The translations under genes and the position numbers were made by a program. 64,000 nucleotides of DNA, taken from the NCBI GenBank assembly GCA_910589105.1, contig CAJUST010000002.1, positions 154,970 through 218,969 of the forward strand, written 5' to 3'. Shown in pieces: positions 32,376-40,806 of the stretch (position 1 is its first letter; every line of letters starts with the position of its first letter). This DNA is from an uncultured Lachnospiraceae bacterium. GTDB taxonomy: Bacteria > Bacillota > Clostridia > Lachnospirales > Lachnospiraceae. The notes beneath the pieces are model-generated. The model was not told the origin of the DNA. It ran no database searches and worked only from the letters and a program-made list of their open reading frames with translations.

Positions 32376-32404
32376 GTATAAAGATCCAAAATGTGGAAAG
32401 AATC
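32376..32404 (+). promoter_or_regulatory. Candidate sigma-F promoter for spoIIR
   Basis: GTATA (32376-32380) fits the -35 GYWTA. GGAAAGAATC (32395-32404) fits the -10 GGNRANAHTW at 9 of 10 positions. The spacer is 14 bases (usual 15). spoIIR is a classic sigma-F target. Confidence 0.55.
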
Positions 32405-32424
32405 TTCTTATCAGCGATAAGAAG
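32404..32424 (+). repeat. 9-bp perfect inverted repeat in the spoIIR leader
   Basis: CTTCTTATC-AGC-GATAAGAAG begins on the last -10 base and ends just before the GGGAGCAGGA ribosome-site region. There is no T run, so it is not a normal terminator. It could be an operator or an mRNA hairpin. Confidence 0.5.
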
Positions 32425-32435
32425 GGAGCAGGATT

Positions 32436-33056
32436 ATGAAAAAAATGAAACGGGCATTGGCAGGGATTTTAACAGTCGCAGTTTTGGCAGGGGCGTATCA
32501 ATACCGCATCCATAGGCTTCAGGATAGCCTTTCACAGCAGGTTTTGCGGTTTCATGTGATTGCAAACAGCAATACAAAAGAGGATCAGGCGTTAAAATTA
32601 AAAGTCAGGGACGGAATCGGAGCCTATTTAAAAGAAAAACTATCTGGCGTAGACGGTTTAAAAGAATGTGAAATAGCCGTTACAGAGGAGTTAGGGCAGA
32701 TCGAACAATGCGCCAGACAAATTATTGCGGCAGAGGGATATGAGTATTCAGTTGATGCAAAGGTGAAAACAGCGGACTTTCCAAAAAAAACATATGGGGC
32801 ATTCACGTTCCCAAAAGGAAAGTACCGCGCGTTAAATGTCGTAATCGGGGACGGAGCAGGAGAAAACTGGTGGTGCGTTATGTATCCGAATTTGTGTTTT
32901 TCCGGGAGCGTCTATGAAGTCATAGATGAAAATTCCAAGGAAGAACTCCGCGCGGTTTTGACAGAAGACGAATATGAAGAAATTATGGCAGAGGGAACGA
33001 TAAAAGTGAAATTTAAGTATCTGGATGCGTTTATGCGGATATTTCGGAAAGGATAA
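32436..33056 (+). CDS. spoIIR: Stage II sporulation protein R
   Basis: The 206-residue protein has one N-terminal membrane anchor or signal (residues 5-22) and the SpoIIR core: VLRFHVIANSNTKEDQALKLKVRD, AFTFPKGKYRALNVVIGDG and the ending ENWWCVMYPNLCF. It is made in the forespore and crosses into the intermembrane space to trigger SpoIIGA processing of pro-sigma-E. A sigma-F-like promoter directly upstream agrees with this. A Rieske oxidoreductase gene follows closely on the same strand, which is unusual company. Confidence 0.92.
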   Translation: MKKMKRALAGILTVAVLAGAYQYRIHRLQDSLSQQVLRFHVIANSNTKEDQALKLKVRDGIGAYLKEKLSGVDGLKECEIAVTEELGQIEQCARQIIAAEGYEYSVDAKVKTADFPKKTYGAFTFPKGKYRALNVVIGDGAGENWWCVMYPNLCFSGSVYEVIDENSKEELRAVLTEDEYEEIMAEGTIKVKFKYLDAFMRIFRKG

Positions 33057-33089
33057 TATATGACATCTATTTGGATGGGAGGCGTGGAT

Positions 33090-34358
33090 ATGCCGCATTT
33101 TCCGTCATTGCAGAAGGATATAAAGACAGACGTCCTGATTATTGGCGGAGGAATGGCAGGGATTTTATGCGCGTATTTTTTGAAGGAACAGGGCGTAGAC
33201 TATACGCTTGTAGAAGGAAGGCGGATTTGTTCTGGCGTGACGAAAGACACGACAGCGAAAATCACGGCGCAGCATGGGCTGATCTATCACAAACTATTGC
33301 AATCTGCCGGATATGAGAAGGCAAAAAAATATCTGGATATAAATCAAACGGCAGTCCGGAAATATAAGCAGCTCTGCCAGAAAGCGGATTGTGAGTATGA
33401 AGAAAAAACGTCGTATGTCTATGCCATGGAAGACAGGAAAAAATTAGAAGATGAAATGAAAGCCCTTCTTAGGCTTGGCTGTCCTGCATATCTGCAAGAG
33501 CCGAAACGGCTGCCGTTTCAAACAGCGGGAGCTGTCTGCATGGAACATCAGGCGCAGTTCCACCCTTTAAAGTTTGCCGCGCAGATTGCGGCAGGGCTTA
33601 AGATTTACGAAAATACGTTTGTCAGGGAATTTCGGGAACACGCCGCAGTGACAGATCAGGGCGTGATTACGTTTCAAAAAGCGATTTTCGCTACGCATTT
33701 CCCAATTATAAATAAACATGGATTTTACTTTTTAAAAATGTACCAGCAGCGTTCTTATGTAATTGCGTTAGCAGACGCCGAAAACGTCGATGGATTGTAT
33801 ATTGATGAAGCGAAAGGCGGTTTTTCTTTTCGGAATTATAAAAATTTTCTTTTGATTGGCGGCGGGGAGCACAGGACGGGAAAGTGTGGCGGCAAGTGGG
33901 AAAAACTGCGTGAATTTGCGGCAAAGCATTATCCGGAACGGGACATTAAGTATACATGGGCGACGCAGGATTGCATGACGTTAGACGACATTCCCTACAT
34001 TGGCAGATATGCAAAACATTTGCCATATTGTTTTGTGGCGACAGGATTTCGGAAATGGGGCATGACTTCTTCGATGGTTTCGGCTATGATTTTAACGGAC
34101 TTGGCAATGGGGCAGGAGAATCCTTACAGTGAAGTGTTTTTGCCTTCCCGCGGCATAGTAAAAAAACAACTTTTGGTCAATGGCTGGGAAGCGGTTTCAA
34201 ATCTTTTGGCTCCTTCGAAAAAAAGATGCCCGCATTTGGGATGCCGCCTGAAATGGAATGGCGCGGAGGAAAGCTGGGACTGCGCCTGCCATGGATCGCG
34301 GTTTGATGAAAAGGGGAAATTGCTGGATAATCCGGCGAATGGCGATTTAAAGCATTAA
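33090..34358 (+). CDS. FAD-dependent oxidoreductase with C-terminal Rieske [2Fe-2S] domain
   Basis: The 422-residue protein has a GG doublet FAD fold (DVLIIGGGMAGILCAYFLKE) of the DAO/GlpA type, a central substrate domain and a C-terminal Rieske centre with ligands Cys380-x-His382 and Cys398-x-x-His401 (CPHLGC and CACHGS). YhfW of Bacillus subtilis has the same combination. It should oxidise an amine or similar substrate and pass electrons to the cluster; the substrate is unknown. GGGAGG at 33077-33082 selects ATG 33090. It is somewhat shorter than related proteins as I recall them, ending soon after the cluster. The stop overlaps a 19-bp inverted repeat. Confidence 0.88.
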   Translation: MPHFPSLQKDIKTDVLIIGGGMAGILCAYFLKEQGVDYTLVEGRRICSGVTKDTTAKITAQHGLIYHKLLQSAGYEKAKKYLDINQTAVRKYKQLCQKADCEYEEKTSYVYAMEDRKKLEDEMKALLRLGCPAYLQEPKRLPFQTAGAVCMEHQAQFHPLKFAAQIAAGLKIYENTFVREFREHAAVTDQGVITFQKAIFATHFPIINKHGFYFLKMYQQRSYVIALADAENVDGLYIDEAKGGFSFRNYKNFLLIGGGEHRTGKCGGKWEKLREFAAKHYPERDIKYTWATQDCMTLDDIPYIGRYAKHLPYCFVATGFRKWGMTSSMVSAMILTDLAMGQENPYSEVFLPSRGIVKKQLLVNGWEAVSNLLAPSKKRCPHLGCRLKWNGAEESWDCACHGSRFDEKGKLLDNPANGDLKH

Positions 34359-34375
34359 GATCAATTTGCCGTGGC
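34357..34375. repeat. Left copy of a perfect 19-bp inverted repeat
   Basis: AAGATCAATTTGCCGTGGC is the exact reverse complement of 35425-35443. It starts on the stop codon of the Rieske oxidoreductase gene, which would be kept intact if the bracketed DNA inverted. No flanking target duplication is apparent. Confidence 0.92.
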
Positions 34376-34394
34376 TTATTGGGCTATGTTTCGT

Positions 34395-35396
34395 TTATTT
34401 TACAAATACGGTTAGACGCTCTTTTGTTCCGTCTTCTTTGGCATAGATAAACGCCTTTCCAACGGCTTTTGCATAAATGACGCCATTTTCGTCCACAGTG
34501 GCGACAGATGTGTTTGAGCTGGAATAAACGGGTTTATTTTTGGAAGAAACAGTGGCCTTGGCGCGGTATTTTTCTTTGACGTTTAAGGTCACGCTTTCTT
34601 TTTCAAATGTAATGACTGGTTTTTTTACTGTGATTTCGCAGGTTTTAAAGACTCCGTCGATTGTGACGGTAATGACGGCCGTCCCATTTTTGACGGCGGT
34701 GACAGTTCCGTTGTCATCTACGGTGGCAACGCTTTTTTTATTGCTTTTCCATTTTGGCGCAGTTTTGGACGTAGAGGTAACGGAAAGATGGACGCGTTCC
34801 TTACGGAATAGTTTCACAGATGTTTTGTTTAAAGAGACAGACGGTTTTTTTACGGTCACTTTGCATGTGGCGGAAGTTTTGTCTGCCGTTGCCGTAATTG
34901 TGGCGGTTCCCGGTTTTTTGGCAAGGATAACGCCGTTTTCGTCTATGGATGCGACGCCGGATTTGCTGGACTTAAATTTCACCGGATGCCCAGTGGAAAC
35001 AGCGGCTTTTAAAAGTTTGCTTTCCCCGTTTTCCAGCGTAATTTTTGTATCGCTTAACCGGACTGTTGTTTTTTTGACGGTCACTTTACAGCTTGCTTCC
35101 CCGTTTTTGATTTTGGCTCGTATAACGGCGGTTCCGGCTTTTTTTGCGGTAATTTTGCCATAAGCGCTGACAGAGGCTACCGAAGGGACACTGGAAGAAA
35201 AGCTGGGCTTTTTGCCCGTTGAGGTGACAGCGATTAAATAAACCTCGTCCCCAATGGCAAGGGTTTTAGAATATGCGTTTAACACGACAAATTCATAGCC
35301 GTTTGCGGCATATAAGTTGTTTGGGGTGGAAAGAAACAGCATGGAAACCATGCAGAACACAGCGATGGCTGTTGTTAAGAATTTTTTATGTGGCAT
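34395..35396 (-). CDS. Secreted protein with four bacterial Ig-like (BIG2) repeats
   Basis: The 333-residue protein has a Sec signal (MPHKKFLTTAIAVFCMVSML, cleavage likely after LYAA) and four BIG2 units, each with a VASV/VATVDENG core followed by G-T-A-x-I and ending in CKVTVKK-type strands. There is no LPXTG, transmembrane anchor or catalytic domain, so it is probably released or wall-associated. AGGAGG four bases before ATG 35396 sets the start. It is the only gene between two copies of a perfect 19-bp inverted repeat and is oriented against its neighbours, so its orientation may be variable. Confidence 0.85.
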   Translation of the reverse strand: MPHKKFLTTAIAVFCMVSMLFLSTPNNLYAANGYEFVVLNAYSKTLAIGDEVYLIAVTSTGKKPSFSSSVPSVASVSAYGKITAKKAGTAVIRAKIKNGEASCKVTVKKTTVRLSDTKITLENGESKLLKAAVSTGHPVKFKSSKSGVASIDENGVILAKKPGTATITATADKTSATCKVTVKKPSVSLNKTSVKLFRKERVHLSVTSTSKTAPKWKSNKKSVATVDDNGTVTAVKNGTAVITVTIDGVFKTCEITVKKPVITFEKESVTLNVKEKYRAKATVSSKNKPVYSSSNTSVATVDENGVIYAKAVGKAFIYAKEDGTKERLTVFVK

Positions 35397-35424
35397 AGAC
35401 TTCCTCCTTTTGGATTTTTGGCAT

Positions 35425-35443
35425 GCCACGGCAAATTGATCTT
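35425..35443. repeat. Right copy of a perfect 19-bp inverted repeat
   Basis: GCCACGGCAAATTGATCTT is the exact reverse complement of 34357-34375. It lies between the minus-strand promoter and the ribosome site of the Ig-like gene, so it would occupy the first bases of the mRNA. Confidence 0.92.
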
Positions 35444-35447
35444 TTCT

Positions 35448-35476
35448 ATCTTATCATAAAAAAAATAAATTGTAAA
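35448..35476 (-). promoter_or_regulatory. Promoter for the Ig-like gene, outside the inverted repeat
   Basis: On the minus strand: TTTACA (complement of 35471-35476), 17-base spacer, TAAGAT (complement of 35448-35453). The +1 would fall inside the right repeat. Confidence 0.58.
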
Positions 35477-35512
35477 CCCATATTTCATCTCTGTTAAGAA
35501 ATGTTTAAAAAC

Positions 35513-35541
35513 TTGTAAATTCTAAGATTCTATCATATAAT
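35513..35541 (+). promoter_or_regulatory. Promoter for murE operon
   Basis: TTGTAA (35513-35518), 17-base spacer, TATAAT (35536-35541). Confidence 0.8.
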
Positions 35542-35591
35542 AGTACAGTGCAGCTTTAAGATCTTCTGTTTTTTGAAAAGAGAGGTACAGA

Positions 35592-37064
35592 ATGAAACAA
35601 TTAAAACAACTGCTAGAGCGCATGGACTATATATGTATTCAAGGGGATTTGAATCAGGAAATTTCAGACCTTGTCTATGATTCCAGAAAAATCACAAAAA
35701 ACTCCCTTTTCGTATGTATCAAAGGAACAGTGGCAGACGGGCATACATTTGTGGCAGACGCGGTCAAACTGGGAGCCTCTGTCCTTGTCGTGTCTGAACC
35801 GGTGGACGCGCCGGATGCGGTTACAGTGATAAAGACAAAGGATACCCGTTATGCTTTGGCGCTTTTGTCCGCCGCATATTTCGACTATCCGGCAAAACAG
35901 TTGAAAGTAATCGGCATAACCGGGACAAAGGGCAAGACTACGACGGCTTATATGGTAAAATCCATACTTGAGGGAGCCGGATATAAAACAGGGTTAATCG
36001 GCACGATTGAAACCATTATCGGGGAGGAAACAATTCCGTCTGCAAACACTACGCCCGAGTCTTATCTGATTCAGAGTTATTTCCGTAAAATGGCGGATTG
36101 TTCCTGTGAATGCTGTGTGATGGAAGTTTCCTCTCAGGGGCTTATGATGCATAGGACTGCGGGGTTTTTGTTTGAAATTGGGATTTTCACGAATATTGAG
36201 CCGGATCACATCGGCCCGAATGAACATGCCTCTTTTGAAGAATATCTGGAATGTAAAAGCAGGCTCTTTCGCCAATGCAGGATAGGCATTTTAAATGCAG
36301 ACGATGCCCATTTCAGAGATCTGTTAAAACGCCACACTTGCGAAGTGGAAACGTTTGGCTTTTCAGAACACGCTGATTTGCGGGCGGAAAATGTAAAGCT
36401 TTTGCAGAAAGCGGGCAGCCTTGGCGTGTCCTACCATATTTCCGGCAAGCTGGATTTTGATGTGGAAATTAACGTCCCCGGTAAATTCAGCGTATACAAT
36501 TCCCTGACTGCGATAGCGGTATGCCGTCATTTTGGCATAGGCGCCGGCATTATGAAGCAGGCATTGCGTCAGGCGAAGACAAAGGGCAGGATAGAAATGG
36601 TAAAAGTATCCGATGCATTTACGCTGATGATAGACTATGCCCATAATGCAATGAGCTTAAAAAGTCTGTTATCGACCATAAGGGAATATGAACCGAAACG
36701 TTTAGTCTGTCTCTTTGGCTGTGGCGGCAACCGCGCGAGGGCAAGGCGTTTTGAGATGGGGGAAGCATCGGGGGAGCTTTCGGATCTTACGATTATTACT
36801 TCGGATAATCCGAGATTTGAAGATCCGCAGGCGATTATCGAAGATATTAAAACGGGGATTTTGAAAACAAACGGCGCGTATATAGAAATAATTGACAGGA
36901 AAGAAGCGATCCGTTATGCAATTACGCATGGCGAGCCAGGCGATGTAATCGTGTTAGCGGGAAAAGGCCATGAAGATTATCAAGAGATCAAAGGGAAAAA
37001 ATATCCCATGGACGAACGCATCTTGATTGCGGAAATTTTAAAAGAGGAACGGATAAAGGAGTAA
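35592..37064 (+). CDS. murE: UDP-N-acetylmuramoyl-tripeptide synthetase (meso-DAP adding)
   Basis: The 490-residue Mur ligase has the ATP loop GITGTKGKTTTAYMV, the NTTPES substrate segment, a carbamylated-lysine region (LECKSRLFR) and the C-terminal amino-acid selectivity motif SDNPRFEDP (Asp405). DNPR rather than DDPN indicates that it adds meso-diaminopimelate, in line with the lysA gene at the window start. It acts in the cytoplasm on UDP-MurNAc-dipeptide. AGAGAGG precedes the ATG. It leads an apparent operon murE-priA-def-fmt-yugP-rsmB-rlmN with short gaps or overlaps. Confidence 0.95.
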   Translation: MKQLKQLLERMDYICIQGDLNQEISDLVYDSRKITKNSLFVCIKGTVADGHTFVADAVKLGASVLVVSEPVDAPDAVTVIKTKDTRYALALLSAAYFDYPAKQLKVIGITGTKGKTTTAYMVKSILEGAGYKTGLIGTIETIIGEETIPSANTTPESYLIQSYFRKMADCSCECCVMEVSSQGLMMHRTAGFLFEIGIFTNIEPDHIGPNEHASFEEYLECKSRLFRQCRIGILNADDAHFRDLLKRHTCEVETFGFSEHADLRAENVKLLQKAGSLGVSYHISGKLDFDVEINVPGKFSVYNSLTAIAVCRHFGIGAGIMKQALRQAKTKGRIEMVKVSDAFTLMIDYAHNAMSLKSLLSTIREYEPKRLVCLFGCGGNRARARRFEMGEASGELSDLTIITSDNPRFEDPQAIIEDIKTGILKTNGAYIEIIDRKEAIRYAITHGEPGDVIVLAGKGHEDYQEIKGKKYPMDERILIAEILKEERIKE

Positions 37065-37078
37065 CGGCAGGTGATAGC

Positions 37079-39310
37079 ATGGCGCTGTATGCCAGTGTAA
37101 TTATAGATATATCCCATGAAAAATTAGACCGCGCGTTCCAATACCGGATACCGGAAGAATTGAGCGGGCAGATTTACGCAGGCGTACAAGTTTCTGTTCC
37201 GTTTGGGAATGGAAACCATATCCGGCAGGGATTTGTGATAGAGGTGACGGACAAAGCGGAGTTTGACGAGAGGAAAATCAAAGCCGTCGCATCCGTCGTC
37301 AAAGACAGTATTGCGGTTGAAACGCAGCTCATCGCTTTGGCGCACTGGATGCGGAAAAATTATGGCGGCACAATGAATCAGGCGTTAAAAACGGTAATTC
37401 CGGTCCGGCAGAAAATAAAAGCCAGAGAAAAACGCATCCTCTGCCTGAATTTAGATGAGGAAAAGGCAAGGGAACAGCTTAGCGTCTTTCATAAAAAGCA
37501 TCATACGGCGAGGGCAAGGCTTTTAGAGGAGCTTTTACGCCACCCACAGCTTTCCTATGAAATTGTGATGCAAAAGCTGAATGTGACGGCGGCGGCCATA
37601 CGCGCTTTAGAAGAAAAAAAGATCATTACGGTTTTGCGTGAAATAGATTACCGTACCCCGACGGCAAAGTTAAAACAGGAAGAAAGCCAAATTACGTTAA
37701 ACGCCATGCAGAGGCAGGCGGCAGACGCTGTGCGCCAAAATTTGAGAAAAGGCATAAATAAAACGTATCTTTTGCATGGCGTGACCGGAAGTGGGAAAAC
37801 GGAAGTCTATATGGAACTGATTGCGGAAGTGATCCGTCAGGGCAGGCAGGCAATCGTTTTGATACCGGAAATCGCTTTAACGTACCAGACTGTGATGCGG
37901 TTTTATGCAAAATTTGGAGCGCGCGTTTCTATTATGAATTCCCGTCTGTCGAAAGGGGAGCGCTATGATCAGTTTCTCAGGGCGAAAAAAGGGGAAATTG
38001 ACATTATGATAGGTCCGCGTTCGGCATTGTTTACCCCTTTTTTGCGGTTAGGGCTGATTATTATAGATGAAGAACATGAAGGGACGTATAAGAGCGAATC
38101 CCTTCCGAAATATCATGCTAGGGAAACAGCGGTTGAGCGGGCGGCAATGGCGGGGGCTTCTGTCGTTTTGGGTTCTGCCACGCCTTCCGTTGACAGTTAT
38201 TATAAGGCAAAAAAAGGTGAGTACCAGTTGATAGAGCTGACTGGGCGCGCCGCATCCCAGCCGCTTCCGGTCTGTGATGTAGTCGATTTGCGGCAAGAGC
38301 TGCAAAGCGGCAACCGCTCAATTTTAAGCCGGAAACTTCAGGATTGCATGGAAGACTGTTTAGCGAAAAAACAGCAGATTATGCTGTTTTTAAACCGCAG
38401 GGGCCTGTCCGGCTTTGTCTCTTGCCGCGCATGTGGGCATGTGATGAAATGCCCGCATTGTGATGTGGCGTTAAGCCTGCATAAAAACGGGAGGCTGATG
38501 TGCCATTATTGCGGATATGGGGAGACGGCCCCGTCTGTGTGCCCAAACTGCGCATCCCGTTATATCAGCGGCTTTAAAGCTGGAACGCAGAAGATAGAAG
38601 AAGTAGTCAAACAGCGGTTTCCAATGGCGCGCACCCTCCGCATGGATTTTGACACGACAAGGGGCAAAGACAGTTATGAACAGATTTTATCGGCTTTTTG
38701 GGGGCAGGAAGCGGATATTTTAATCGGCACGCAGATGATTGTCAAGGGGCATGACTTTCCAAACGTGACGTTAGTCGGCATCCTTGCGGCGGATATGTCG
38801 ATGTATGCGGCAGATTACAGGGCGTGTGAGCGTACATTTGAGCTTTTAACTCAGGCGGCGGGAAGGGCCGGACGGGGGACAAAAACCGGAGAAGTGATTA
38901 TACAGACGTACAATCCCGATCATTACAGTATTCAGACGGCGAAAAATCAGGATTATAAAGCGTTTTATCGGGAAGAAATCTCTATTAGGAAATTAATGGG
39001 CTATCCTCCGGTTTCAAACCTGCTTTTGGTCTTGTTTACCGCAAAAGAGGAGAAAGCGGCAGAGTGGGCGGCGGCGTACCTTGCGGCGTTGATTCGGAAG
39101 GCAAAGGTAGAAGGCTTAAAAATGATAGGCCCGGCCAGCGCTTCCATTGGAAAAGTAAATGATATTTACCGCAGAGTGATTTACTTAAAACATGGCGAAT
39201 ATGGAAAGCTTGTAGAGCTAAAAGACAGGCTGGAGTTATTTTTAAAGGACAGGGCGGATTTTAAGCGGATTTATATTTCATTCGATTTTAATCCGATGAA
39301 CAGTGTATAA
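37079..39310 (+). CDS. priA: Primosomal replication restart helicase PriA
   Basis: The 743-residue protein has the N-terminal 3'-end-binding domain (ASVIIDISHEKLDRAFQYRI), helicase motif I HGVTGSGKTEVYMELI, motif II LIIIDEEHEGTYKSE and a zinc-binding array of eight Cys (CRACGHVMKCPHCD, CHYCGYG, CPNC), then the C-terminal motifs IGTQMIVKGHDFPNVTLVGI and TQAAGRAGRG. It recognises stalled forks and starts helicase reloading. DnaD and DnaI-like loaders that work in the same pathway in Bacillota are encoded at 57-59 kb. It begins 14 bases after murE. Confidence 0.95.
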   Translation: MALYASVIIDISHEKLDRAFQYRIPEELSGQIYAGVQVSVPFGNGNHIRQGFVIEVTDKAEFDERKIKAVASVVKDSIAVETQLIALAHWMRKNYGGTMNQALKTVIPVRQKIKAREKRILCLNLDEEKAREQLSVFHKKHHTARARLLEELLRHPQLSYEIVMQKLNVTAAAIRALEEKKIITVLREIDYRTPTAKLKQEESQITLNAMQRQAADAVRQNLRKGINKTYLLHGVTGSGKTEVYMELIAEVIRQGRQAIVLIPEIALTYQTVMRFYAKFGARVSIMNSRLSKGERYDQFLRAKKGEIDIMIGPRSALFTPFLRLGLIIIDEEHEGTYKSESLPKYHARETAVERAAMAGASVVLGSATPSVDSYYKAKKGEYQLIELTGRAASQPLPVCDVVDLRQELQSGNRSILSRKLQDCMEDCLAKKQQIMLFLNRRGLSGFVSCRACGHVMKCPHCDVALSLHKNGRLMCHYCGYGETAPSVCPNCASRYISGFKAGTQKIEEVVKQRFPMARTLRMDFDTTRGKDSYEQILSAFWGQEADILIGTQMIVKGHDFPNVTLVGILAADMSMYAADYRACERTFELLTQAAGRAGRGTKTGEVIIQTYNPDHYSIQTAKNQDYKAFYREEISIRKLMGYPPVSNLLLVLFTAKEEKAAEWAAAYLAALIRKAKVEGLKMIGPASASIGKVNDIYRRVIYLKHGEYGKLVELKDRLELFLKDRADFKRIYISFDFNPMNSV

Positions 39311-39340
39311 CGAAAAAAGAGAACGAACAAGGAGGACATT

Positions 39341-39808
39341 ATGGCGCTTCGGACGATAAGGATGCATGGAGACCCGGTATTGGGCAAAGTGTGCAGGGAG
39401 GTTATGGAAATTACGCCAAAAGTGAAAATGCTAATTGAAGATATGCTTGATACGATGTATGAAGCGCAGGGAGTGGGGCTTGCGGCGCCACAAGTTGGGA
39501 TTTTAAAACGGATTGTGACGATTGACATTGGCGACGGCCCGATAGTCATGATAAATCCGATGATTTTAAAGTCGGACGGAGAGCAGACGGGAGGAGAAGG
39601 ATGCCTTAGCCTGCCGGGGAAAGCCGGAAAGGTGACGCGTCCCAATCATGTAGTGGCAAAAGCCTATGATATAAATATGGAAGAATTTGAAATTGAGGGG
39701 ACGGAACTTTTAGCAAGGGCAATCTGCCATGAAATTGACCACCTCGAAGGCCATATGTATACGGAATTTGTAGAAGGCGACATTTACGATGTAGAGGAGG
39801 AGGAATGA
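39341..39808 (+). CDS. def: Peptide deformylase
   Basis: The 155-residue metalloenzyme carries the three signature motifs: GVGLAAPQVG, EGCLSLPG with metal ligand Cys88, and HEIDHLEGHM with His130, Glu131 and His134. It removes the N-formyl group from nascent proteins. The motif order and length match type I deformylases. Its last bases overlap fmt by four (ATGA), coupling removal and addition of the formyl group in one operon, as in many bacteria. AAGGAGG precedes the ATG. Confidence 0.96.
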   Translation: MALRTIRMHGDPVLGKVCREVMEITPKVKMLIEDMLDTMYEAQGVGLAAPQVGILKRIVTIDIGDGPIVMINPMILKSDGEQTGGEGCLSLPGKAGKVTRPNHVVAKAYDINMEEFEIEGTELLARAICHEIDHLEGHMYTEFVEGDIYDVEEEE

Positions 39809-40740
39809 GTTTGCGTGTAGTTTTTATGGGGACGCCGGACTTTGCGGTCGGGACGTTGATGGAACTCCTTGCGGCAGGGCATGAGGTGGCTCTTGTCGTG
39901 ACACAGCCGGATAAGCCGAAAGGAAGGGGAAAAGCCGTAGGCTATTCTCCGGTAAAAGAGTGCGCGTTATCGCATGGGATAGAAGTTTACCAGCCAAAGA
40001 AAATCCGCGAAGCGGATTGCATTGCGTATATAAAGAGCATTTCTCCGGATATTATTGTAGTGGCGGCGTTTGGACAGATTCTTCCGGCAGAGCTTTTAAA
40101 TCTGCCAAGATTTGGCTGTGTGAATGTGCATGCATCGCTTCTGCCGAAATACCGCGGCGCGGCGCCGATCCAATGGGCAATAATCAATGGGGACGCCGTG
40201 GCGGGCGTAACGACAATGCGCATGGATGCGGGGCTTGATACTGGGGATATGATTGAAAAATCTATCCTGACGCTTGCGGAAGATGAGACAGGCGGGAGTT
40301 TGTTTGAGCGGCTGGCAAAGGAAGGCGCAAAGCTTTGCGCGCATACGATTCAGGAAATTGAAAATGGAACGGCGGTTTATACAAAGCAGGACGAATCGGA
40401 AGCGACGCATGTAGGAATGATTTCAAAGCAGATGGGAAATATTGATTGGGAGATGCCTGCGGCGCAGATTGAGCGTCTCATACGGGGCCTAAACCCTTGG
40501 CCAAGCGCATATACGAAATTAGACGGAAAAACGTTGAAAATCTGGCGCGCGAAAGTAGAAAGCGGCGGAGATAAAAGGGATGCTGGGAAAGTAATTTCTG
40601 TTGGGAAAAAAGAGCTCAAGGCGCAGACTGGCGATGGAATCCTCTCTTTGCTGGAAGTGCAGCTTGAAGGAAGGAAACGTATGGAAATTGAAGCGTTTTT
40701 GCGTGGATATGAGGTGGCGGAAGGAACAGTGTTTTCATAG
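39805..40740 (+). CDS. fmt: Methionyl-tRNA formyltransferase
   Basis: The 311-residue protein has the N-terminal formyltransferase fold (VVFMGTPDFAVGTL), the active-site segment NVHASLLPKYRGAAPIQWAI (split at residues 109-128) with the catalytic Asn/His, DTGDMIEKS with the third catalytic residue, and the C-terminal RNA-binding domain from about residue 205. It formylates initiator Met-tRNA using 10-formyl-THF. GAGGAGGA overlaps the def end. The normal partner gene def lies directly upstream. Confidence 0.96.
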   Translation: MSLRVVFMGTPDFAVGTLMELLAAGHEVALVVTQPDKPKGRGKAVGYSPVKECALSHGIEVYQPKKIREADCIAYIKSISPDIIVVAAFGQILPAELLNLPRFGCVNVHASLLPKYRGAAPIQWAIINGDAVAGVTTMRMDAGLDTGDMIEKSILTLAEDETGGSLFERLAKEGAKLCAHTIQEIENGTAVYTKQDESEATHVGMISKQMGNIDWEMPAAQIERLIRGLNPWPSAYTKLDGKTLKIWRAKVESGGDKRDAGKVISVGKKELKAQTGDGILSLLEVQLEGRKRMEIEAFLRGYEVAEGTVFS

Positions 40741-40806
40741 TTCCTATATCGGGCATGAAACGTTTTTTTATAAGGGTAGAAAGATAGAGAAATGGAGGCT
40801 GATATT

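Noticed and set aside
34540..35163. A 207-codon plus-strand frame opposite the Ig-like gene
   Set aside because: It lacks a ribosome site, and the minus-strand frame has a signal peptide and repeated BIG2 units. It was considered as the alternative-orientation product and dismissed.
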